From contig DATCDR010000029.1 of the NCBI GenBank assembly GCA_036510575.1, forward strand, positions 1-14,904: DNA of 14,904 bases. The letters are read 5' to 3'. This DNA comes from DATCDR01 sp036510575 (lineage in GTDB: Bacteria > Actinomycetota > Acidimicrobiia > Acidimicrobiales > Bog-793). The position numbers were made by a program, and so were the translations under genes. Positions within the stretch are counted from its first letter, which is position 1. Every line of letters begins with the position of its first letter. Shown here one piece after another: positions 1-5,048 of the stretch. The notes under the pieces were generated by a model, which saw only the letters and a program-made list of their open reading frames with translations, searched no databases and was not told the origin of the DNA.

Positions 1-85
1 CAGAGCGTCGAAGCAGGTGGGTCTCATAGACCCGTTCCACACCGTCAGAACCCGTGTAGTGGCGACGGGTCGTCGAGATGTGCAT
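1..85 (-). CDS. Transposase N-terminus, IS1634/IS4-type, truncated by window edge
   Basis: Reading the minus strand from an ATG at 85 gives 28 codons open to the edge. The product begins MHISTTRRHYTGSDG and continues VERVYETHLLRRS. This pattern (MHI, a basic patch, a short Asp/Gly turn, then Y-x-T/S-HLLRRS) matches my memory of the N-terminus of actinobacterial IS1634-family DDE transposases, where it is usually followed by Y-R-E-x-G-K-V-K-N-E-T-L. The catalytic DDE residues would lie outside the window, so intactness cannot be judged. A GGTGGAG stretch just before the ATG may act as the ribosome site, although spacing is short. The family call rests on a short peptide; the reading frame itself is supported by the promoter upstream. 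Confidence 0.6.
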   Translation of the reverse strand, partial: MHISTTRRHYTGSDGVERVYETHLLRRS

Positions 86-112
86 CGCTCCACCACGCCT
101 GGGCACAGCAAT

Positions 113-141
113 ATCTTACACCGGTGCAATTCACAATTCAA
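113..141 (-). promoter_or_regulatory. Promoter for the left-edge transposase
   Basis: On the minus strand, TTGAAT (141-136) is followed after 17 nt by TAAGAT (118-113), close to the sigma-70-type -35/-10 consensus with ideal spacing. It lies in a locally AT-richer stretch and points at the transposase ATG at 85, giving a leader of about 20 nt. From here to 229 I see no further gene. Confidence 0.5.
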
Positions 142-229
142 CAGATTAGTGGCTACAGTTTCGAGACAAACTCAACCATTGGTGCAGCACAGAGGTGAAA
201 TCGGGAGGTTGGGAGGACTTAACTTCGGA

Positions 230-967
230 CTAACCACCCGTCAGCGAGAAATGCTGGTAGTCAGGGGTCATCGGCCAGCGCCCGCCCCACTGCCACCCGA
301 CCTCGGCGAATGCATCGACGAGCGTTCCACGCGGGATCGCCATACCGCGCCGAACGTCACGGCGATCTCTGTAGGAAGCGCCAGCTGGCGGGATAATCGT
401 CGCCCCGTCGATATAGGGATTCTGCACGTCGTTCACGTCGATCGCCTCGCCATAGGCATGCACGGACCAGCGCGGCGGTCCTTGAGCGACGGCGTATCGG
501 CAGTTGAACCCCGAGGTGTCGTCGCCCGCCGCGGCCGCATTGTCGCTGCCGTTAAACGCGGATTCGGGGATCATCTCTTTGATCGGGAACGCGGCTTCGT
601 AGAGCAACTTGAACACGCTGATGACCGACGTCACGACCGCTTCGTTGACGACCATCGTGCCGAGGTGGGTAGCGCCGTCGAAGCCCACGTAGCTCATCTT
701 CACGGAACGAAGCTCGCTGGCTGCGACCGGGCAGCCGATGTGCCAGGTTGCACCGAGCTGTGCTGTCGAGACGCGAGCCAGGCTCGATGCGAAGGCCGGT
801 CTGGTCCGAAGGTGTTCGAGCACAGAGTGTGGCGTCGAGACGTCATGCGAAAGCGTCAGCGGACTTGCGGGCTGCAGGCTCAGCGACGGCCCGACGAGCG
901 GCGCCAGCAGACCTCCCGCGATGAGCATCCGGCGCCAGCGGTCCCGGTGATTCATGCGGTGGCTCAC
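230..967 (-). CDS. Secreted M15-family (VanY/CwlK-like) peptidase
   Basis: Predicted zinc peptidoglycan peptidase of the M15 superfamily, which cleaves D-amino-acid-containing or L-Ala-D-Glu bonds of the wall. The sequence shows the zinc motif S-V-H-A-Y-G-E-A-I-D (His170 and Asp177 from the start used here) and the C-terminal D-Y-Q-H-F motif (His239), after W-G-G-R-W. The middle (HLGTMVVNEAVV, FKLLYEAAFPI, FNCR) is also typical of the family. The N-terminus has a hydrophobic stretch after two arginines (RRMLIAGGLLAPLVG), so export is likely and Tat export possible. Start is uncertain: GTG at 967 is chosen because a TACGAT box lies 8 nt before it. ATG at 1015 (261 aa) has no ribosome site and sits next to the upstream hairpin; ATG at 955 is also possible. 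Substrate unknown. Confidence 0.85.
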   Translation of the reverse strand: MSHRMNHRDRWRRMLIAGGLLAPLVGPSLSLQPASPLTLSHDVSTPHSVLEHLRTRPAFASSLARVSTAQLGATWHIGCPVAASELRSVKMSYVGFDGATHLGTMVVNEAVVTSVISVFKLLYEAAFPIKEMIPESAFNGSDNAAAAGDDTSGFNCRYAVAQGPPRWSVHAYGEAIDVNDVQNPYIDGATIIPPAGASYRDRRDVRRGMAIPRGTLVDAFAEVGWQWGGRWPMTPDYQHFSLTGG

Positions 968-975
968 GAGAATCG

Positions 976-981
976 ATCGTA
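976..981 (-). promoter_or_regulatory. Putative -10 box of the M15 peptidase gene
   Basis: TACGAT on the minus strand ends 8 nt before an in-frame GTG at 967, so the transcript could be leaderless or nearly so. No convincing -35 box is seen. This site decides my choice of start for the peptidase. Confidence 0.35.
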
Positions 982-1029
982 GGGCACTCAATTCGGGCGA
1001 TTCCCGCTCGCGCATCAGTCAGCTCGTTG

Positions 1030-1061
1030 CCGGAGCGGGTGGCTAGTTGCACCCGCTCCGG
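1030..1061 (-). terminator. GC-rich 12-bp hairpin downstream of the YceI gene
   Basis: CCGGAGCGGGTG (1030-1041) and CACCCGCTCCGG (1050-1061) are exact reverse complements separated by an 8-nt loop. The hairpin starts 12 nt after the stop codon of the YceI gene. No T-tract follows in either direction, so it would be a stem-only terminator or an mRNA-stabilising structure. It separates the YceI and peptidase transcripts. Confidence 0.65.
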
Positions 1062-1073
1062 GACGGCGTCGCC

Positions 1074-1658
1074 TCAGGCCGCTTTCGGGGCCACGAACTG
1101 CAGGTCGAGCTCGATAGCGATCTTCTTGCCGAGCGCAAAGCGGTCGACCCCGAGCGGCATGTTGAAGTCCACTCCGAAGTCGTCACGAGTGATCTCCGTC
1201 GTGGCGCTGAACCCGGCGTGGGTGCTGTTGTCCCCTGGGAAGTCCTGGACCCCCTCGAACTCCACATCCAGTACAACCGGGCGCGTAATGCCGTTGATGC
1301 TGAGCTCACCGTCGAGCTTGTAAGCGTCGCCGTCGGTGCGAAGAGCGGAAGACTTGAACGACATTTGGGGGTTCTCGTCACTCGAGAAGAAGTCAGTCGA
1401 TCGGAGGTGGTTGTCGCGGTCGGGCTGATTGGTGTCGACCGACGACATGTCGATGGTGGCCTCGGTGCTCACGTCACCTGGTGTGGTCCCGACGTGAAGT
1501 GACGCGGTGAAGGAGTTGAACCGACCGCGCACGTTGGTAAGGCCGATGTGGCGGACTTTGAAGTTGACTCCGGAGTGGTTGGGGTCGATCGTCCAGGTTC
1601 CTGGTGCGAGCGGAAGAGCAATTTCGACTGGCGTCTCCTTGTCGTGAGTTGCCCGCAA
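1074..1658 (-). CDS. YceI-family lipid/isoprenoid-binding protein
   Basis: YceI-family proteins form a lipocalin-like beta barrel that binds isoprenoid or other amphiphilic lipids. Visible family features are T-W-T-I-D-P-N-H-S (about residues 21-29), V-R-H-x-G-L-x-x-V-R-G-R-F (35-47), D-N-H-L-R-S-x-D-F-F (82-91), and the C-terminal F-A-L-G-K-K-I-A-I-E-L-D. No signal peptide is present, so this is a cytoplasmic member. The start is odd: an in-frame TAG precedes the TTG at 1658, which has no ribosome site, while a good AAGGAG (1640-1635) lies downstream of it and is followed in frame by GTC (6 nt) and ATT (12 nt) but no ATG, GTG or TTG. The true N-terminus may be near residue 11-13. Divergent from the MarR-type gene, which may control it. 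Confidence 0.9.
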   Translation of the reverse strand: MRATHDKETPVEIALPLAPGTWTIDPNHSGVNFKVRHIGLTNVRGRFNSFTASLHVGTTPGDVSTEATIDMSSVDTNQPDRDNHLRSTDFFSSDENPQMSFKSSALRTDGDAYKLDGELSINGITRPVVLDVEFEGVQDFPGDNSTHAGFSATTEITRDDFGVDFNMPLGVDRFALGKKIAIELDLQFVAPKAA

Positions 1659-1660
1659 CT
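1647..1660. promoter_or_regulatory. Candidate MarR operator, 6-bp inverted repeat
   Basis: AGTTGC-CC-GCAACT is an exact inverted repeat with 6-bp arms and a 2-bp centre, in the divergent promoter region between the YceI and MarR-type genes, downstream of the likely YceI transcription start. MarR proteins bind short palindromes of this type next to or overlapping their own genes. The assignment is by position and symmetry only. Confidence 0.35.
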
Positions 1661-1689
1661 ACATGTTACGGAGGGTGACTGTTAAGAAG

Positions 1690-1695
1690 AATATA
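1690..1695 (-). promoter_or_regulatory. Putative -10 box of the YceI gene
   Basis: TATATT on the minus strand, in an AT-rich pocket unlike the surrounding GC-rich sequence (TACTAT overlaps it). It would give a leader of about 60 nt containing the AAGGAG at 1640-1635. No good -35 is seen at the expected distance. Confidence 0.4.
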
Positions 1696-1711
1696 GTACC
1701 GGGCGTGATTA

Positions 1712-1740
1712 TTCCGACTCGGGCGATAGTCCGGTAGAAT
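1712..1740 (+). promoter_or_regulatory. Promoter of the MarR-type gene, likely leaderless
   Basis: TAGAAT (1735-1740) is followed by exactly 7 nt and then the ATG at 1748. A weak -35, TTCCGA (1712-1717), lies 17 nt upstream. There is no purine-rich ribosome site before the ATG. The geometry suggests transcription starts at or next to the start codon. Confidence 0.5.
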
Positions 1741-1747
1741 CTCGGTT

Positions 1748-2230
1748 ATGGCAGGACTGGCGTGGGGCGTTGGGAACACCGAGGGTGAGGAGCTCACGCC
1801 GGCACGAGCTGCTGCGATGGAGTCGGCGATCATCTTCACCGCTGGATTCCATCGCTGGATAACGAGCGTCGGCACGGATGGGATCAGTTACGCGCGTTTG
1901 CGGTTGCTCGAGGATCTGCACTGCCGCGGACCGCAGAAGATGCGTGCACTCGCTGATGAGTTGGGGCTCACCCCGCGCAACATCACCGACGCGGTCGACG
2001 CACTCGAAACTGAAGGTCTCGTCCGTCGGACCGCTCACCCGACGGACCGCCGCGCCACGCTCGTGGAGCTGACGGACGCGGGTGTTGCCACTGCGGAAAA
2101 GGAGCTCCTTCCACGGCAGTGGGCCATCGGTGACCTCTTCCGCGAGCTCTCCGATGCCGAGCAGGTAGAGCTGTCAGAGTTGCTCGACCGACTTGCCGAT
2201 GGTCTTCGCCGACGAGGGCAGCGCGTCTAG
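1748..2230 (+). CDS. MarR-family winged-helix transcriptional regulator
   Basis: 160 residues, normal for the MarR family. The DNA-binding part is clear: helix-turn-helix at about 61-90 (MRALADELGLTPRNITDAVD), recognition helix around P76-A82, and the wing at 97-108 with the family hallmark H-P-x-D-R-R-A-T-L-V-E-L-T. Flanking helices (1-45 and 115-155) would form the dimer interface. MarR proteins are usually repressors released by phenolic compounds, oxidants or drugs. The gene diverges from the YceI gene, the most likely target besides itself, and converges with the DUF3048 gene (17 nt between stops). The ligand cannot be read from the sequence. No conspicuous cysteine pair, so redox sensing of the OhrR type is not indicated. 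Confidence 0.93.
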   Translation: MAGLAWGVGNTEGEELTPARAAAMESAIIFTAGFHRWITSVGTDGISYARLRLLEDLHCRGPQKMRALADELGLTPRNITDAVDALETEGLVRRTAHPTDRRATLVELTDAGVATAEKELLPRQWAIGDLFRELSDAEQVELSELLDRLADGLRRRGQRV

Positions 2231-2247
2231 CCAGCAGTTGCGGCGAG

Positions 2248-3393
2248 CTACCTCGTGATCGCCGGGGCCGCGATGTCGTCGGGCACTACCTCGACCCACG
2301 TTCTCCCCGGCGCGAGCGTGACCTCGGCGCCGTTCGCGTCCGTGAAGGTCGTCTTGTCGGCCACGGCTAGACGGTGCCACGTGACCGCGAACGCCCTGCC
2401 GCCGCGCAACACGTAGCCGGGGCCGCTGCCAACGAGATTGCTCTCGATGTCGCCCGAGCCGCCAGGGCAGCCGCTCTCGCAGTACGGACCGATCTGATAG
2501 TGCACGATAGCGACCACGACGTTCGTCGTCGTTACCTGCTTACCAGTTGAGGCGTCGATGTCCGGCACCCCTGAGTAGGTGTGGAGCCACTGGTGCTCGG
2601 TCGGATCCCACTTCCAGACGACGTCGGTGCCGTAGGAGAAGTTGATCGCGAGGTCGGCTGCAGGCGTCCAGTCGGTCGGCACCTTGGCGCCGAAATCGAA
2701 GATCGGCGACGGCCGCGTTTTTTCAGAGGAGAACAGGCCGTAGAGGGAGCCGGTGCTCGTGTAGAGGTTGTCCGGCGGGAGGCGCGAGTCGGTCCGATGA
2801 CCGGCAGCCTGGGCTCCTTCTAAGAGGTTCGCCCCGGTCAGCCACGGCTCCTTGGCGAGTCCGTTGACGTTTGGATCGATGCCACCTGCAAACGCCAGGA
2901 TCGGCCGCCCGAACTCAGGTGCGACCATGTTCCAGTCCACCCACCGGACCGATCGAGTGGGGCCGATGATCGGTGCATCTTGACATTGGAAGACTGCGAC
3001 GTATCGCATGATGAAGCCCTCGGCAGGGGTGTCAAAGACGATGTCTGCTTCGTTTAGGCCACTTTGTGGGCGTGCGCCGTCTGGCTCGTTTCCGATCTTG
3101 ACGAGGAGCGCGGGTCGGTTCGGGATCGTCTTTACTCCAGGGGCCGGATCGTCGGTCAACGGGCACCTGGGTCCGGCAGCAGTGGTAGTTGCCGGTATGG
3201 TGGTCGTAGTCGTGGTAGTTGGTGGCGGTGCCACGATCGGCTTGGGCGAGGCGGCGAGACCTATGGGGAGCCCGACGGCGAGACCTACCACCGCGAGCGA
3301 GCTGACGATAACGATCACCTGGTTTCGTCGCCGTGCGCCGACCCAGGCCACGAGGGCGTGCGACTTCCCCTGGAGAGTTTCGATGATCTTCAC
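2248..3393 (-). CDS. DUF3048 (YerB-like) membrane-anchored extracytoplasmic protein
   Basis: 381 residues. A short basic cytoplasmic N-terminus (RRR at 21-23) is followed by one membrane segment (about 26-47), a Pro/Thr-rich linker (about 55-72, with a run of seven Thr) and the DUF3048 domain, recognisable by R-P-A-L-L-V-K-I-G-N, A-R-P-Q-S-G-L-N-E-A-D-I-V-F (about 107-120) and R-Y-V-A-V-F. The second conserved half has S-N-L-V-G-S-G-P-G-Y-V-L and G-R-T-W-V-E-V-V-P near the end. The family includes Bacillus YerB and its function is not established. Such Thr-rich linkers are frequent in exported proteins of Acidimicrobiia. Start is GTG at 3393, preceded by TACGTT and 7 nt, with no ribosome site: a likely leaderless mRNA. 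Confidence 0.88.
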   Translation of the reverse strand: MKIIETLQGKSHALVAWVGARRRNQVIVIVSSLAVVGLAVGLPIGLAASPKPIVAPPPTTTTTTTIPATTTAAGPRCPLTDDPAPGVKTIPNRPALLVKIGNEPDGARPQSGLNEADIVFDTPAEGFIMRYVAVFQCQDAPIIGPTRSVRWVDWNMVAPEFGRPILAFAGGIDPNVNGLAKEPWLTGANLLEGAQAAGHRTDSRLPPDNLYTSTGSLYGLFSSEKTRPSPIFDFGAKVPTDWTPAADLAINFSYGTDVVWKWDPTEHQWLHTYSGVPDIDASTGKQVTTTNVVVAIVHYQIGPYCESGCPGGSGDIESNLVGSGPGYVLRGGRAFAVTWHRLAVADKTTFTDANGAEVTLAPGRTWVEVVPDDIAAPAITR

Positions 3394-3406
3394 CTATCGA
3401 AACGTA
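3394..3406 (-). promoter_or_regulatory. Putative leaderless promoter of the DUF3048 gene
   Basis: On the minus strand TACGTT (3406-3401) is followed by 7 nt and the GTG start at 3393. No clear -35 was found. The rest of the gap up to 3524 shows nothing else. Confidence 0.4.
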
Positions 3407-3524
3407 CTGGTCGAAGCCTTGGCAGAACAGTCACTTCGCGAATACCCCGCCCACCTGGCGCGATGAGGACGGTGATCTCGGTCGTCGCAAACTGGTCGCA
3501 GGCGTGCGGCACGAGCGTCGACCC

Positions 3525-4106
3525 TTAGCGGCGGACTCCACCGTCTAGTCGCCAGTGTCGCGAGACCGTGCTTAGCCACTCGGTTTCGCCCCGCGGCGTC
3601 AAGATGAACCGGCTGATCGTGCGCTGTCCGCCCTCGTGGTCGCCGTAGAGGAGATCCACGGTGAGTGCCTCGCGACCGGTGATCGCATCCTTGGCGGCGT
3701 GAAACGCCGGATCGCTCTCGTCGCGGAAGGTGCCCTGCCAGAATCCGAGATCCCCAGCGGGAACGTAGAGATCTCGGGTGAGCCGATGAAAGTGATCGAT
3801 CTCTCGTGGCGATTCGACCGTGATGTCGCTCGGATAGAAGTCCCATCGATCAAGGAACGCCAGGCCGTGCCCTACGTTTCGGAGCGCGATGGCGAGGTAG
3901 ACGGCACCCTCGCCCACCTCGGCGATCGCATGCCCACCGTCGACTGCGATCCAGTGGTCGTCCGCGAATCGAATCTTCTCGACCGGATCATGGATCCTCG
4001 ACGGCACGAGAATAGGGAGGAGACCTGCGAGCAGCGCACGTTCGGTGACCCTCGCGGACCGGCTCCCGAATCTCACGGCGGCAAACGTCGAGACGGCGAG
4101 GATCAC
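3525..4106 (-). CDS. Uncharacterised 193-residue protein, possibly membrane-anchored
   Basis: I do not recognise a named family, although similar hypothetical proteins seem to occur in actinobacteria. The first residues are hydrophobic (ILAVSTFAAV), followed by a basic stretch (R-F-G-S-R-S-A-R-V-T-E-R) and a second hydrophobic patch (LLAGLLPILV), so an N-terminal membrane anchor is possible but weak. The rest reads as a soluble, probably beta-rich domain with an Y-L-A-I-A-L-R-N-V-G-H-G-L-A segment (about 70-83), acidic/aromatic loops, and F-W-Q-G-T-F. Start is GTG at 4106 with GAGG about 5 nt upstream; an in-frame stop lies shortly before it. It follows the short-chain dehydrogenase by 44 nt on the same strand, so the two may be co-transcribed. 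Confidence 0.7.
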   Translation of the reverse strand: MILAVSTFAAVRFGSRSARVTERALLAGLLPILVPSRIHDPVEKIRFADDHWIAVDGGHAIAEVGEGAVYLAIALRNVGHGLAFLDRWDFYPSDITVESPREIDHFHRLTRDLYVPAGDLGFWQGTFRDESDPAFHAAKDAITGREALTVDLLYGDHEGGQRTISRFILTPRGETEWLSTVSRHWRLDGGVRR

Positions 4107-4150
4107 CGTGCCTCATGCTGTTGCAAAGGACGCGACAGTGGCCCAGTTGG

Positions 4151-4921
4151 TCAAGAGATCTCGATACCGGTCAGCTCCGCACAGGCGCCGAGCAGACCCG
4201 ACTGCACGTCGAGATCGTGGACTGCCGGGTGCGTCGGACTGGGCTTTTGGTGGTAAAAGTACGCTCCAGAGACGGTGGCAGCGGGCTCCTCGCTGACAGC
4301 GAGCCAGGCCTGGGTTACGGCGCCGAGCGCGAGATCATCGGTTGCGCCGGGGCCACCCATTTTCGTCGCGACCCAGCCGGGTTCGAGCGCATTCGAGCAC
4401 GTCGTTGGCCACAGTCGGGCCAGCGCGAACGCCAGGGCTACCTCGAAGAGCTTCGAGTCCGAGTACGCATGATGGCCGTTCCAGGGCCGATTGGCCCACT
4501 GCAGGTCCTCGAGATCCGCACTTCCGCCCAGATGCAGCCCGGAGCTCACGTAGATCAGCCGCTCGGGAGCGGTGATGAGCGCGGTGAGGACGTACGTCGC
4601 GAGCACGTTGATCGCAAACACGTGGGCGAGACCATCGACGGTCTCGATGCGTCGAGGCTCGCGGTTGCCGACTGCGGCATTGTGAATCACGGCGTCGAAT
4701 CTGCCGGTCTCGTTTGCCTGCTCTGCGACCTTACGAGTCTCCTCGATGCTCGACAGGTCACCAACCACGACGCCACTTGCTGTCGGTAGCGCGGACTTCG
4801 CGTCGGCGGCGCGCGCCTCGCTTCTGGCGTGCAGCGTGACGTCGTGACCGTCTTCGATCAAAAGGCGTGCTGCCATGAGCCCGAGCCCGTCTGCTGAACC
4901 AGTGATGAATACTCGCGCCAT
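4151..4921 (-). CDS. Short-chain dehydrogenase/reductase (SDR)
   Basis: 256 residues, typical SDR length. The Rossmann nucleotide-binding motif T-G-S-A-D-G-L-G is at 7-14, H-N-A-A-V-G at 80-85 (the NNAG motif), Asn105 in the helix-4 position, a catalytic Ser in V-S-S-G (126-127), and the Y-x-x-x-K pair Tyr153/Lys157 in A-Y-S-D-S-K. All of the catalytic tetrad is present. R33 in H-A-R-S after beta-2 favours NADP(H). The substrate is not predictable; P-G-W-V-A-T-K-M after the active site is the usual PG motif. ATG at 4921 has a strong ribosome site, GGAAGGAG, about 4 nt upstream. The gap 4922-5048 separates it from fumarase and holds no other gene. Confidence 0.92.
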   Translation of the reverse strand: MARVFITGSADGLGLMAARLLIEDGHDVTLHARSEARAADAKSALPTASGVVVGDLSSIEETRKVAEQANETGRFDAVIHNAAVGNREPRRIETVDGLAHVFAINVLATYVLTALITAPERLIYVSSGLHLGGSADLEDLQWANRPWNGHHAYSDSKLFEVALAFALARLWPTTCSNALEPGWVATKMGGPGATDDLALGAVTQAWLAVSEEPAATVSGAYFYHQKPSPTHPAVHDLDVQSGLLGACAELTGIEIS

Positions 4922-5048
4922 CAGACTCCTTCCGTGACCAGACGCTGTCCGCGGCCGCTAGCTGTGGCACCACGGTATCCAGGCGCGTCGGGCCGCCGTG
5001 ACGAGCTCGCTGGTCGATGCTCCTTGCCACCCGCCTGCTCTCGGCTCC

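Larger units (their letters stand above)
1..160 (-). mobile_element. Left-edge fragment of an insertion sequence (IS1634-like), partial
   Basis: The fragment contains the first 28 codons of a transposase-like gene reading off the left edge, preceded by a lower-GC leader with a good promoter. The rest of the element, including its far terminal repeat, is outside the window. The outer boundary is a guess: the stretch at about 136-160, read on the minus strand as GTAGCCACTAATCTGTTGAA, resembles the kind of end seen in this IS group from memory, but no second copy is present to prove an inverted repeat or a target duplication. The element would have inserted just downstream of the M15 peptidase gene, whose stop codon is at 230. 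Confidence 0.45.

Noticed and set aside
19..33. GGGTCT-CAT-AGACCC, resembling a Met tRNA anticodon arm
   Set aside because: No D-arm, T-arm or acceptor stem can be formed around it, and it lies inside the transposase coding frame.
17..982. 321-residue open frame on the plus strand
   Set aside because: It lies opposite the M15 peptidase and transposase fragment, has no recognisable domain and an Arg/His-rich composition typical of an antisense frame in GC-rich DNA.
3394..3846. 150-residue minus-strand frame between the DUF3048 and 193-residue genes
   Set aside because: It is a different frame of the 193-residue gene, Arg/His-rich, without a ribosome site; the 193-residue frame has normal protein composition.
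4115..4789. 224-residue open frame on the plus strand
   Set aside because: Antisense of the short-chain dehydrogenase, which has the complete catalytic tetrad; no domain visible in this frame.
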